DNA of 64,000 bases from Amphiura filiformis. Lineage: Eukaryota; Echinodermata; Ophiuroidea; Amphilepidida; Amphiuridae. A program made the translations under genes and the position numbers. Every line of letters begins with the position of its first letter. The stretch's first letter is position 1. This document shows, piece by piece, positions 33,894-46,719 of this stretch. Under the pieces are notes generated by a model. That model had not been told where the DNA came from, did no database searches, and saw only the letters and a list, made by a program, of their open reading frames with translations. The stretch lies in contig NC_092635.1 of the NCBI RefSeq assembly GCF_039555335.1, positions 70,158,058-70,222,057 on the forward strand, written 5' to 3'.

Positions 33894-34960
33894 AGTATCA
33901 TTGACATTACAAAGTACGCCAGATTCAAGAAAATACGGAGCTATTTTTTGACATTAAAACATTATGTTTTGTCAGATGAAACAACTCCATCCTTTTAATA
34001 TATCGACCTCGGAATAAAAGTTCAAAATTCCATAAATTTTTAGAAAAAAGGGATAAAATTATGCATTTCTTAAACAAGTAAAAATTGCATTATTGCACAT
34101 ACATGTAAGCTTTTCGTGCCAAGTCTGTGACATTAGTGACTGTTAATATTGTTAAAAAAACATAGAAAATAAGGCGGTTTGGCCCTTGTTTTCTAAAAAT
34201 TGAAAACTTTTGAAAAAAGAATTGTAACTTTTACTCCCAGTTAGCATGGTATGAACTCGGCGGTCGAACTAGTACTAGTAGCCCATATCGTACATGATTT
34301 ATGCCGAACATTGTCTGTGTTTGGCCCTCTATTGGTGGAGCGCGGGACCAATGATAGGCGAAGGAGCATTGCGATTTCAATGCGCTGGACATTTGATGGC
34401 TGCAATGTATGATGGATTATTAAAAGCATGATACTTTATATACACCGACTGTGGTAAACCATATAACTGACTGCAGCTGCCTACCACCACATCGATTATT
34501 TAAATTGAACTAAGCCTGCAGTGTTGCTATTTTTTCACATTTTTACGGAGTTAGCCTACGAGCTATTCGTACAGCGGTACTCCCGGGGCTGTACTATATA
34601 GCTATTAGTTTGTGAAGCATTACACAATTCAACACTGTAAGCCTACCCTATCCTATTAGAGTTAGATTTCCCGAAAATGTAGGTACCGAACTCTGGCTTG
34701 CCCCAGCGCAGCGTATTGTCCCTGTCTCCTTATCTTCTTCCAGTGACGAGCTCATGAGAGCAAACTATTAAACGTCTGTGAAAACTCCTCTAAGCCTATT
34801 TTATATGGTCAGAGATCTTAAAGAAACCCTTCACATATTGAATGATATATTCGACATTATGATTCAATAAAATACGTCTCTAACGATGAAGGCAGTCTAG
34901 AAGAACAGCTTTATACAGATTTGAAACAGAATAAACACACAATAGTGAGTCACACACTAA
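33894..34960. other. Dispatched 3' flank / probable 3' UTR
   Basis: Downstream of the Dispatched stop (which reads leftward). AT-rich repeat-like DNA at 33935-34240 shares a CAGTTAG-type end with 28640-29180. No clear polyadenylation signal was identified. Confidence 0.4.
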
Positions 34961-37900
34961 TTAAAAGGCTATAACCAATGAGTTGAATTGCAGTGTACCG
35001 GGTGTATCCATTTCAACATTTTCTAACAGATTTTCTGAATCTGGTGTATATATTGCATCCCCAGGACAGTTATTGCCATGTACATAATCATTATCTATAG
35101 AAGCAACCACTGTGTCCGATCCTCGAGTGCAACTGTTACACTTCGGCATTGGTATCTGCGCAATATTTCGTGATGGTCCCATTGTCCTACAAAGCGGTAA
35201 GAAGAACAAATTAGCATAAACCCAGCTGGTAGACATGACTAACATCATGAAAATACCAAGTTGTGAGTAGCTCAAAACTTGCGCCGGCATCATCATAGCA
35301 CCGGCAGAGAAGGTCGATAGTGCTGCCACCATTATAGCAGAACCAAGAGTTTTTAAGGCAAATTCACTTCTTCCTTTTCTGTCTGTTACTGGAGCGATAC
35401 GATATGCTACCCCATAGTGAATTGTAAAATCTACCGATAAACCTACTGCAATAGATAAGATAACACATTCAGTGATGTTGAGTTGCCATCCTAGAAGAAC
35501 AAGTGATCCGATTGTGACGAAGACTGTTCCTGATACAGAGATTATAGCATATAGAGAGATAAGAAAATTGCGTGTCGTTAAAAACAACACCACTGCCGCT
35601 ATTGCCAGTGAAATTCCCATAGATTCAGCAGCTCCCGTTGCTAACCCACTCTGTAGTGCGTAGAATTGAACTTGATACCATCCAAATGTTATAAACCACC
35701 CACTTTTCATACCTGGCGGTGCCTTCTGTACTTGGGACGAAGTCCACGTGTCAGCGGTAGTCCAGAATTCGTGCATGTCATTATAGTCCGGTCCATCTTT
35801 GTATGTACTTGTTGCTAAAATTGAAAAGGCGGCAATAGTGTTATTCTCTCCAGAATAGAGCGGACCATAAGGTATATTAAAAGGGTCTCCACTTGTACCT
35901 GCGCAACCCATGAATTCGGCACACACAATAGGAGCGCATATCTTGAACTGCGATTTCGGGTAAGGAAACGCGGTTTGATTGCAACACATATCAGGTACAA
36001 TGCTATATAAGTTTTCAGAGCATGGTCGTTCCATATGATATTTTACCACTTCAATGAAACAGAATACATCATGATTCTTATTTACGAATGGCTGTTTTCT
36101 CACTTCACTGCAAAAGTGCAACAACCACTGCTGTGATTTGGGATCACTTATATCGAAGGTCTTGTCTAAAGTTACATTTTTAGTTGATTTTTGATTTGGA
36201 TCCCACGTTCCGCGGTCGTCAATAGGTATGGCACCAAATGCAACAATATAAGGTAACATATCAACCTTATCTTGTTCAAAATCGTATTCCTTCTTGTACA
36301 CTTGGTCATATTGTTCCATGGGATGATCCGAGTTGAATACTGGAAAATCGGTTTGAGTTGGTAACTCTAATCCGGGTGATACGAATATTAAATATGCGCC
36401 TCCGACACCGAGTAATGCAAATAAAACAATCCAGAGATAACGTAGTTTGAAAACAAACAAAGGAACGTACTTTGTGGCAAGTTTGTCGGATACTTTGGAT
36501 AGCGGTCTCCAACTGCTCTTAATTTGCTTCAGACACATTTTCCACCATCCAAACCAATGCTCGTTGCACCAATCATCCATGACTACGACTACTGGTAGCC
36601 ACGTAATGGTAAAGGCAAAATTCGCCATAATCGCCGTTCCTGCAAATACTGCGAAACATTTGATAGCGATGATTGAACTTATCATGTTAGCGTAAAGAGC
36701 TGCCCCGGTTGTGAAGCTTGTCACAAACATTGTCACTGCGGCATGACGAATAGTCTCTTGAAGCACTACTGTTCTGTCTTTGCCAGGAAGCTCAGCTTTA
36801 GCTTTTTTCCATATGTCCATGAAGACAAAGGTATCATCTGCCCCGATTCCAATAAGAAGAACAATAGCGAGGATGTTGACAAAAGGAAAGAAAGGTAGCT
36901 GAAAGATTACCTTATATACAAAGTAGGAAACGATGAGGGACATTCCCATGTTTAGAATGGTCATAACTGTTACGAACAAAGATCCTGTATACCAAATTAT
37001 AATCAAAATTGCTAAAGCTGTACCAAGACCAACAAATAGTGCGTCTGATTCTAAATACACACTAAACAGGTCAAATTTCACAAAGAATTGCATAGCAGCA
37101 ACTTCCGTTACCCCATCAGCAACTGTATTCTTTTCAAACACGTCCATATAAAAGTCCCATTTCTGATACCAATGCACGTACAAGAACAGCATTGTTGATT
37201 TAAGTTTGAATGTATTGTCCTTCACTTCATTCACGAAGCTTTTAGGCGTCAGGTAATGAAAAACATTTCCTACCAGATCGTTTGAAAGGCATTTATCAGG
37301 CACTTCGTCTTGGCTGCAATCTGACTTCGTCTTGTCACAGGTCAATAATCCTTGTTCGTAAAACGAAACGCAGTCCTGTAGGAGATGCGCAAAATTGAGA
37401 ATATCGTCCTCAGTGATTTCATCGCAAGAGGTCTTATTGTTGATAAGCGTTACTGCATTAAGAATCGACCAGGTATTTTCACAATCATAATCTTCGTTGT
37501 ATGTCGTGTTGAGGTACCAACGATCTTCAGACGTAGCAAATTTGCGGAGCATTTTCTTTTGAAGTGTGCACATTGATTGCATTCCTTGCACGGTGAAGAG
37601 GGTGTTACCCTTGACTGGGATGAAGACCATTCGATTGATGTTAACATCTGCAAAGAGAATCAGAAAAGATAACATGATTAGAGATGAATTATATATATCA
37701 GTGTATCTAATCACTGTTTAATTTTAATGATTGAAATTTAGAACTATAGACATTTTCATCTTGCAAAAATATTGTAATAGGCTTTACTACATAAAAGAAA
37801 TCATCAATATAGTGATGGTGGCGGTGGCGGCGACGGCGGTGGTGCTAGTGACATGGCGGTGCCGATGCTGAAAACGTGTTAGTCAATTTTGTGCTTGATA

Positions 37901-40900
37901 GTCCAGGTTGATAGTATGAAAAAGTAGGGCTACGATTAAGGTTATATAGGGTTAGGTTTATGGGATAGCGTTTAGGATTAGTAGTGTATAGGAAGTTATT
38001 CCGGAGTTGTCAATTTTGTGATTGCCCTAAAACTTGGTCCACTGCGACTGTCGTTTTCCTTTGGTCTGGATGCGTGTCTGTTGGGGTTTCGTCTTCATAG
38101 TGGATTTCAACGAGAAACAACTGAATTAGGATAAGACTGTTTAGGAGGTTATTCCGGAGTTATCAGTTTTGTGATTGCCCTAAAACTGGGCCCACTTCGA
38201 CAATGTTACTGTTTTAGTATTATCTTCCTTTGGTCTGCATGCGTGTCTGTTGGGTTTTCGTCCTCATAATGGATTTCAACGAGAAACAACTAAATTTCAG
38301 CGTAATTATATTGCATTATATTGATTTCACAAATGTCACAATGTCATGAAAGTGGATTGCTACTAAGACATTGAATTTCAATCAATACCTCCTCCAAAAT
38401 CCAAAATTGAGTCAAATGTTTTAGGTTTCTTATGTTTTTCGGAGCATAATGGACATGGTCCAAATGTCCAAAATGGACATTTATAGATTAAATTAGCCTA
38501 TTATGTTATTGAAGATTTCTAGATTTTTTAATTAAAATTTTTAATAGACTAGAGTTGATATGGATTTTAAAAACGGATATGTTGTCAGTGGAAAAATGAT
38601 GGAAAGTGCCTGCACCTGCGGATGTGGAGAATACAAGGGTATTAGGTCTATAATTGACCTCTCCTTGCGACAGCAGACGCTAGCATCATCGGCGCGCAAT
38701 CCTTGATTCCGAGGGTCTTCAGGCGAGTCGCATGGCAGAAGCCACATTTTTACAGTTTGGTCATTTATTTTGGGTGCCTCGTTATATTAATGCATTGATC
38801 TTATAGGGAATGGGCCAAGAAAGCCAATACTTGCTTTTATATTTCCATTTAAAGGCAGCAATATATCAAACGACAGTTTTGGGCGTTTTTCCTTCCCGAA
38901 AAAAACATTTGGCGGAAATGACACACCTTATCTTAAGCCTCCTTTACATAATATACCATTCCTCCTGTACGCTCCTAAGTCATGCTCCCTCCGAATGCGC
39001 CTTAAAGGCAAATCGACCAAAGTTCGCTAAAATTTAGTCAACACTCAACTAATTTGGCTCAAGTTAGCCGCATATCGGGGCCGCAGCATTCAAAACATCA
39101 CAAGTGTCATGAAAGAACTACAATTAAGTATAATGGTTATGTGTATATTTCTTGAAGGTTCTTCAAAACGTCTTACATGTTTCATCAAATAGGCAGAATT
39201 TGCGATAGGGTATGATATCAGGCTGTCTTGTAGTTCGTAGTGGTTCTGATCTTCCTAATGTTACACCGGTGTCCGTGTCTTGTGTTCCTTGTGGATATGA
39301 GTCGTAACCCGAAACTGATGATTCTGATTGCTCATAATCACGTGGAACATGTGGAAGCAGGTCTTTGATGTCACCAAGGAAACTCGGGAATGAAGGATTA
39401 AAGCTAAGTCGATAATCAGTTGGTAGATGGCGACCAGTAATCATTCTGTTGATTATCTCAACCCCACGTGCTTCAAAACCCTGAAACAGACAAAGAATAA
39501 TTAATAATTAATCAAATAATATTACTAATATTGGCCCACTGTTACTCTTTTTATACCGCGATTCTCATTTGCCAGGATTACTGTTTTCCCTAATTTGTCT
39601 TCTTTCTCCTTTTCTCATCTTCCCCTTTTCTTCCCTTCCCGGTATGGTGAAAGTTCGGCATGTCAAAAATAAGGTTCACTATGTCGATTTTTATAACAAG
39701 TTCGCTATTATAACAAGTTTCCTTTTCTCTAGCCCTAACTCTAGCCCCAACCATAACCATGCACCTAGCCCTAACCTTAACCCTAGCTAGCCTTATAATT
39801 TCTACATAGCGAACCTTATTTCATATGCAGCAAAAGTTATCTGGTTGCAGTCTGCTAGGGCGAAAATGTCCAAATAAGGTGCGCTGTGTCGAATATAAAA
39901 CAAAGTTCGCTGTATAATCTAACCCTAACGCCGGCCCCAACCACAACCTTAAACCGAGCCCTAACCATAACCTAGTATAGCCTTGTTTCATATTCCACAT
40001 ATCGAACCTTATGTTGCAAATATAATATCTGATGTTGAAAATTTTGGAGAGTTCGATCGAAACCCTCTGTATGTACCACATGTATAGCCTTCACCACGTT
40101 CACTACTTTGAGGCCCCACGTGCACTACTTTGAGGGGCCGTAACTATAAGCATAATTGACTTAAAGGGCAGGTCTATTGCAAAAACAAGTTTATCTCTAT
40201 TCGAAGAGAATAATTATTACATTACAAGTTGACACTCGTTGCAATTTTGTTATGCGTATTTCTCCTGAAAAGGAGAAATTGTGTGGGTAAAGTTCAGCCT
40301 CGTACGTGTTCTTCCCCCGTTTGAAGCGTACGTGTCAATTCTAGTCAATGGTGAATTTGTCATTCTGATTTTGTATTGCTAAAGATTGTGCAAAGGCTTA
40401 TGGCCGCTCAACTTAAATTATATAGTGTTTACACTTGCTAGTGTTGCTTAAGCCCTGTTATTCATAGGTTTAAGTACAAGCTGATTTTGTTTGCTCATCT
40501 TAAGCATGTTAAGAAGGGTGAAATTAGACTCCGAAGATGACCGCGCTGGTGATCTACCAATGAACTAACCCCGGGAACTAACCCTGCGCAACATTATAAA
40601 TACTAACACTTGCACACCCACACCCCAACATACCCTGGTCGGGTCATCAAAGTCAGGCCTGTCATAAGCGAAGAATGCCGTTGCCCCGCAGGCGCCCGTT
40701 ACTGCAATTAGCACAATGAATACAGGCAGCGGATATTTAGCCAACAACTTTGAATATCTGCGAATAAATAAACAAATAAATTATTATTAATAAGGCAAGG
40801 TTTCCAAATTTGTTGTTGATTCTATTCAATCTCAGGTTGATGAGAGGCAATATGGCAACCAGAAAGGTATGTCGACTACCAACAGCTTGTTACCACCATT

Positions 40901-43900
40901 GGTCTCGGAAGCTGAGAAATCTGGTACAATCAATACGTTTAGTAACGGATTTCTCAAAAGCCTTTGATGTCATCGACCACGGCACTGTTTCAGATCTCAG
41001 AGCTGCATGGGTGTGTCACCATCTATTGTGCAGTGAGCGGCTGACTTCATTTCTGGTAGGCAACAAAGAGTCAAGCATAAAAATAGTCTGTCTGAATGGC
41101 AAACTTTATTGGGAGGGGTTCCACAGGGTACAATCTTGGCCCCAATAATATTTCTAAGTACTATCATCAACAGTGCTCAAGAGAATAACAAGAAATTGGA
41201 TATCCACGTGGGAAATATGTCGACCACCTGACCATGGGTGAAAGCAGGGGCTAATGGTATCGGAAACCTAGTAAGATCCAGAAAAGCTTGGACTCGTTGC
41301 ACCAATGGACTGTTGATAATCAGATGATGCTCAATCCTACAAAATGCCAGGTCATGCAAGTCTATTTTGATAGAAAACCTGCTCATAACGTGGAAGTCTC
41401 TATTTCTAGTCAGAATCCTGTGTTTTGATAAGGTCAAACTACTTGGAGTTATCATTGATAAGGATTTGAAGTGGGTAAATACAATGTACAGTAAGGCCAA
41501 CAGAAAGCTGTTCAAGCTTGAGTTTAGGTCAAGTATGCAACTCCGGAAACGAGCACAATTCAAACCATACCGGGTTCAAAACTGACCAATTCAAGAACAG
41601 CCCACTGTCGATCGTACCTGTCTTTTAAATGAGCTACACTCCTATACTTCTTAAATCACTCCAGTTTTATGTGCTAGCTGCTTGCATGATTTTCATCCGT
41701 GTCTTTTTTTAACTTTTAATAAAGTTCCTTTTAGCTTGTACATGTTTATGCTCAATAATTTTATTTACCCAAAACAATGTGCAATATATCTTTTCAATTA
41801 ATATAAAATGTTTTTGTGCAATTGAGCGCCCCCACTTGTGCACTAATGTTATCTCTTTGACTTCTTTATTTGATTTAAATTGTGTTTTTGTCATTTTGTT
41901 TTCTTTGATCATGTTTTTGATGTAGTAATATATTACTTTGAAATTGTACATAGATATATATTTGTGATGTATTAATTAATGTCGCTGAATGTGTACATTT
42001 TTGATGTTTGTAAATTGCGTCACAATTCAGTTTTTACTGCTCTGACATTTATTAAAGCCTTAATGTACGATTTCCGTCAAATTTTAATTTTGTTATATTT
42101 TATTCAAAATGTTGAAATAATATTAGTAATAATTGCCAGTATAGGTTGCTGTCCATTTTAAGTTTAAATAACAAGGTAAAGTGAAAGAAACCCCACTGGT
42201 TATTTTGACCGTTTAACATGCAGTTCTATGGGAGGACATATTATCATAATTTTTAAATTATGATAATATGTCGAACTTTGCTCTGTTGACCTACAAAGAC
42301 AACAAATTTGGCCGATTCCATTTAAGTGCAAGTTGGGACATGTGTAAACATTACAGATATGCAAAAAAATCAGGTTTGAAAAAAATTAACCAATTTCATA
42401 TTATAAGATCGTACATTATGGCTTTAATATATATATACCTGAAATACATGTACACTGCGTATAAAATTTATCTTTACATTGGAAAACAGTTATTGCTTAA
42501 AAACTAAGCAATAAATTGGGTAATTTGTTTTCATGCAATATCTTCTTTCTGCACACAAGGATCTGCGACCTCGACAAACATGATAAGCAAAAAGCACAGC
42601 ATTTGAATGTGCGTGAGCGAATTTTCAAAATGACCGTGGCAAACTCTGGCCTTTGCAAAGAAAAACGATTCCAACAAGCGGAAAAAGTTGCAATGCATTG
42701 CATTCTGCAGTTAATCTTAATTGAAGTAGTAGGCCTATGTGGGTTTTTTTCAGTTTTTCTTCTCTATAATTTTCACTTTTCACAACTTGTTCCAGTTCTT
42801 TTGTTTCCGTTTTTTTTTTAAATTCCTATGTTTCTTCTCTTTTGTTTCTTTTCTTTTTTTTTGCGAACCACACATATTTGAGCTAAAAAGTGAGCAGATA
42901 TAATTTATCAGATATAGCAAAAAACAACAACAGAGGGATCAATAGGATGTTGACAAAGAGATGGAATAAATTACACATTTGATGAAAGAACTATATTACG
43001 GAAACAAAATCAAATATTTGAACCAAACCCATTGTAGGCCTACGTCTATTGGAAAATCATGATCTGATTCAGGTATTCATGTAGAGAGCACACCACTAAA
43101 TCAATACGCCATTTGTGCAACCCTATATACTGAGTTCCAGTACAATACAAGAAAATGTTTTGCGGTATAGGCCTAAATCGTAAACATGAGCTGCACGTTG
43201 GACTACTATGAATTAGAGAGAGTAGCGAAGTCCCGAATCGAGCGAAGTAGGCTATAGCTTAGGCCTAAATGAAAGTGTAAAGCCTAATGCATGAATTTAA
43301 TCGCCAAAAAAGTAATATTTTTTTATAATGATCGAGAAAATAGGTCCGCGAATTAAAAAGTGGGCAGAAACAGGTTTGCATCGGGTCTTGAGAGCATGTC
43401 AAAAACAGCGGGCGCTGTTTACGGGCTCCTACCGGAAAAACGAGATTGGGGCATACATAGCTATATAGACCTATGCCTAATTAGGCCCTATGTTAAACTT
43501 TCACCGATTTGCAATCAACTGATTATCATGCATAAAATATCTCAAAAAGCGCCGAAAATGTCTCAAAACGAGCAAAGAAAAGGGGTGTGCTCACTGCATG
43601 CCCCTTTCCACAACACGTACGCTACTTCTCAGTAAAAAGTTTGAAGACCTCGATTAAATTTCAAGCGTCTAGTCAGGTACCCTCGCGTGACAAAAGTTTG
43701 CCGACCTGTAAACTCTCAATGACTTGTAACCAATTTTTCTGAAAAATTACAAAAGTTTGTCGACCTCAATATTAACTTTCAACAGCTTTATAATGTTTTA
43801 AAAGAACGAATTTGTGAAAAATAACAAAAGTTTGTCGACCTCAATGTAAACTTCCAATGGCAAAACGCTTCGAGTAAAATGAATTTGTGAAAAATGAGAA

Positions 43901-45587
43901 AAATAATCAAAACGGGACGGAAACGGACCGATTATATAACGTAGTCCTAATGGGTAGGCTTACATCCTGCCCGGGACATCCTGGATGTAGTTCGATAAAT
44001 GATGTTACGGTTAAAATAATATGCATTATGCACTATGCATAGTGCTAAAGGAAGTAAAAAGAGATAGTGTACAGAAAGGACAAAATATATTTGGGAAGTT
44101 TAAAAAGCAGCTCTTGGTCAATAATATCACAGCCCCGGGGGGGGGGGGGCACTTCAATTTGAAATGGATATAGGTGTAGGGCTGGCGCTTTCGCACTAAG
44201 GGGCATTCGGTGAGAGCAACATGTAAAAAATATGGGGGTCATTGGGTGAGAGCATGATTTTTGGCATTCGGTGAAAGCAAAATGTAAAAAATATGGGGTC
44301 ATTGGGTGATGAGAACATGACCTTTTTTTTAAATGGAATCTTTGGGTAAGACCAAAACAGCGCCACAAAAACCTCGAAAATCGAATTTCTAGTTCTAAAT
44401 GGCTTCAAATTTCTTTATTTTTTCAAAATAAGTAACAAAATCAGTGATAAATGAAAGTTGCTGTTCAAATTGAACTTATAAGGGTCTTTGGGTGACAGAT
44501 CAAATGGAAAAATAGGGGGGCTTCGGGTGACAGAGCGCGGAGCGAGCATGTGTTCGTAAAAAATATGGGGTCTTTGGGTGACAGCGATGCTGAAAAAGGG
44601 GTCTTAACAGCCCTACATACGCGTCACCTCCAAAGTTGGAGTGCCCCCCGGGATCACAGCATTTATTAATTAAGCGCTCATTTCAACATGAGCAAGTGAG
44701 CGAAGCCAATGTTGCTGTCTTTTGTTTTCAGCAAACACAGCACGCTTTACAGAAAACATACTATGTCGAGTTATAATTATATCGGTGTATAAATGGTAAA
44801 AACGTTTTAATAATAATATCATTCAACAACATTATTTGAAAACTGACTGTAAAACAAACTATTTTCAAATGTTTTTGCAACAAAATTTTACAATAACATT
44901 TTGACATCATGTCAAAAACTGAATGTTGTTGGAGTGTTTTACAAATAAAATGTTTTTATATACTAGTATCCAAAATTTAAATTTAATAAAAAACCAAAAC
45001 ATATAACAAGTTACATTACTGGTTATACTGCTGTCAATATTAAAGCCATAATGTACGATCTTTTAAAATGAGTTTAGTCAATTTTTGGCATAGGCATATT
45101 ACACATGTCCTAACTAAACATCTAAAGCTATCTAACTGGATTCAGCCAAATTCATTGGGTTTTATTTCGACAGAGCAAGTTTGAATTAAAGACATATACT
45201 TATGACTTTAAATCCCTCCTAAACATGATAGAAGCGGCTAAGATATAGTAAGTGAGTTTTCTTTCATTTTACCTCATTTCTTTGGCTTAAAATTACCAGA
45301 AAACCAGGCTGGCAGGACAGTTGTTAATACTAATAATATTTTACTATTTGGCAAAGTATAACCAAATTAAAATTGGACCAAAATCATATATTAAGACTTT
45401 AAAGGCATGCTGTTGATTTTCATTTTCTAATGTCCATTGCCCATAGCTGGATGTGTAACGAAAATTTATATTGCCAATTTACTTACCTAAACCAAAACCC
45501 TTTTGAAGGCGTAGTCCTGGAATCTGAATCGCCCAAGAGCATATCATCATCATCGTTCACAGTTCCAGATATTCCCCACACTTCCAT
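34961..45587 (-). CDS. DISP1: Dispatched homologue (Hedgehog-release RND transporter), complete
   Basis: Four coding exons read from high to low coordinates: 45587-45487, 40757-40634, 39480-39177 and 37647-34961. Lengths 101+124+304+2687 give 1071 residues plus stop (34963-34961); all junctions are GT-AG and in phase. The ATG at 45587 has A at -3 and G at +4. Exon 1 encodes an acidic N-terminus (NDDDDMLLGDSDS). Exon 2 holds TM1 (about residues 44-63), then DRPDFDDPTR joined to GFEARG in exon 3, the Dispatched-type post-TM1 motif. Exon 4 encodes two Cys-rich ectodomains, a sterol-sensing domain (about 378-534) with GIGADDTFVF (GADD, 445-448, TM4) and the second-half motif GLSVDFTIHYGVAY (GLSVD, 912-916, TM10). 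Those acidic TM residues are needed for ion-driven Hedgehog release in known Dispatched proteins. The GADD and GLSVD motifs and the GPSRNIAQIPMP tail fit Dispatched rather than Patched or NPC1. No partner gene is adjacent. Confidence 0.95.
37992..38296. repeat. Tandem duplication in Dispatched intron 3
   Basis: Two copies of a block with GTTATTCCGGAGTT, TTTTGTGATTGCCCTAAAAC, CTTTGGTCTG and GGATTTCAACGAGAAACAAC (about 37993 and 38151). A (GGCGGT)-like GC patch lies just before at about 37817-37862. Confidence 0.75.
38297..39176. other. Dispatched intron 3 remainder
   Basis: No repeat or exon recognised. Confidence 0.45.
39667..39823. mobile_element. MITE with AAATAAGGTTCACTATGTCG ends and CCCTAA-rich loop, copy 1
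   Basis: AAATAAGGTTCACTATGTCG and CTACATAGCGAACCTTATTT are inverted ends; the loop is CCCTAACTCTAGCCCCAACC-type. A second copy begins about 45 bases on. Confidence 0.7.
39868..40015. mobile_element. MITE with AAATAAGGTGCGCTGTGTCG end, copy 2
   Basis: AAATAAGGTGCGCTGTGTCG at the left and CACATATCGAACCTTAT at the right, again with a CCCTAAC/CCATAACC-rich loop. Adjacent to copy 1 in Dispatched intron 2. Confidence 0.7.
40835..41580 (+). pseudogene. Decayed non-LTR (LINE) reverse transcriptase, antisense in Dispatched intron 1
   Basis: Fragments in several frames: RQYGNQKGMSTTN, VTDFSKAFDVIDHGTV (RT block with the DFSKAFD motif), LTSFLVGN, GVPQGTILAPIIF and KLLGVIIDKDLKW...KANRKLF near the end of the domain. 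Their order is that of CR1/L2/Jockey-type RTs. Frameshifts, stops and the loss of the FADD catalytic block show it is dead. Both ends are unclear. Confidence 0.75.
41581..43680. other. Dispatched intron 1, unexplained stretch
   Basis: Apart from the hairpin at 42237, AT-rich sequence without a recognised gene. Simple T-runs at about 42808-42860. Confidence 0.4.
42237..42270. repeat. Perfect 16-bp-arm hairpin
   Basis: CATATTATCATAATTT and its exact complement separated by TT. Stands alone in Dispatched intron 1. Confidence 0.8.
43688..43880. repeat. Three copies of an ACAAAAGTTTGTCGACCTC motif
   Basis: ACAAAAGTTTG(C/T)CGACCT at about 43690, 43750 and 43827, each followed by (T)CAAT and an AACTTTCAA-like word. 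The later two are preceded by TGTGAAAAATAAC or TGAAAAATT. Spacing about 60 and 78 bases. Confidence 0.7.
44132..44653. mobile_element. MITE with CCCGGGGGGCACT ends and internal tandem repeats
   Basis: CCCCGGGGGGGGGGGGCACT at the left, AGTGCCCCCCGGGA at the right. The interior repeats GGGTCATTGGGTGAGAGCA / GGCATTCGGTGAAAGCA with ATGTAAAAAATATGGGG. Relatives at 58932-59312 and a one-sided end at about 57670. Confidence 0.75.
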
Positions 45588-46216
45588 TTTGAACTAAAAG
45601 CACCAGCTTTTCAGCTTGTTAAGTCATAAAAATGTTGTTGAATTTTGCTTGCACTGAATGCAGATTATCAATGCAATTGCATGTCAATCCCATTCAACTT
45701 GATCTGATTCTGGTGTAAATCCCGCTAGCGGAAATATGCAGCCTCTCCGTGTAAATGAACTTCTTGTGATGGAGTGGTGATTTCAACGTGGTCAAACGCT
45801 GTCTGAAAATCAGGTGTAACGATGGCTCCAGCAAATAAGAATTTATCTGCCACCACGACACGGTCACATAATCTGAAATCATAAGATAAAATGCCATATA
45901 TGAGCACTTAGTTCTCGGTCCCCCGGGTCTCGGTCCCAAAGCCAAAATGGGCTTTTCATATTTTACAGGCAAAGCTAGGCGCTGCTAGGCAAGACCCATA
46001 CACAACTTTGTTAGCTTTTGTTCAGCAACCTAATTCCTATACATGTAGCATGCAGGAAATTGTACTATCGTTTTAAAATAGTCATAGTACAGTTTGTCCC
46101 AAAAACCTTGCACCATTTTCATTTTTGTCACTTGCAATGGCACGTAGAAAAACTTCGGGCAAACAAACTTACCGAACCAAAAACAGTGACTGTATACTCA
46201 CACACATAAACTTTGG
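45588..46216. other. Dispatched 5' UTR / promoter side
   Basis: Upstream of the Dispatched ATG. A minus-strand open stretch at 45868-45725 begins after a TTTCAG acceptor-like site and could be part of an upstream exon or a chance frame. No promoter motif is called. Confidence 0.35.
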
Positions 46217-46590
46217 AAACTATTCCGTTGGATATTATTTTGAGTAGGCCTAGCTATAATGTCTATGGTTTGTAAGTGACTTTATGCCAAGGAAAGGAAA
46301 AGCCCAATCGATTCCTGGAAAATTAAACAGTGCGTCAGATCGGTTGACTGGCGATTCTTCGACGTATTTACAGGCCTACGTCAATTTAAGTTGTCGGAGG
46401 TGTAAGTCATAGTTCTTTCCTGCCGTTGATACATGGAGTGAAATAGTTTTTTTTTCCGTTGGATATTATTTTGAGTAGGACGATAGTGTTTAACAGTGAA
46501 TTTTATACCAAAGGAAATGAGCTTGGACATTATAAACCAGTTACCAGTCCAATCGGCCAGTTCCTGGAAAATTGTCAGTACGTCAGACAA
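46217..46590. repeat. Direct duplication, about 235-base period
   Basis: TTCCGTTGGATATTATTTTG at about 46222 and 46456, followed in both by GAGTAGG, CCAA-GGAAA and TTCCTGGAAAATT. Diverged but collinear. Confidence 0.75.
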
Positions 46591-46719
46591 ATGATTTTTT
46601 TTTTTCGAAAATAGCTTACATCCGGAGGGGTTGGGGGAATTGGAAGTACCGGGCTCGAATGTGAATGTGACGTGGGTCTATACCTGTGCCTATACTGTGG
46701 TGTTATTCAAGGGTTTTTT

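Noticed and set aside
37817-37862. GGC/GGT-rich patch as a CpG-type promoter
   Set aside because: Short imperfect repeat inside Dispatched intron 3, with no other promoter evidence.
42516-42821. 101-codon open frame with a hydrophobic end
   Set aside because: The hydrophobic tail comes from T-rich simple sequence; there are no splice signals or family resemblance.
45725-45907. Protein-like minus-strand open frame (VVVADKFLFAGAIV...) after an acceptor-like TTTCAG
   Set aside because: It ends in a stop with no splice link to the Dispatched ATG or to another gene and matches no family I recognise. It may be 5' UTR or chance.
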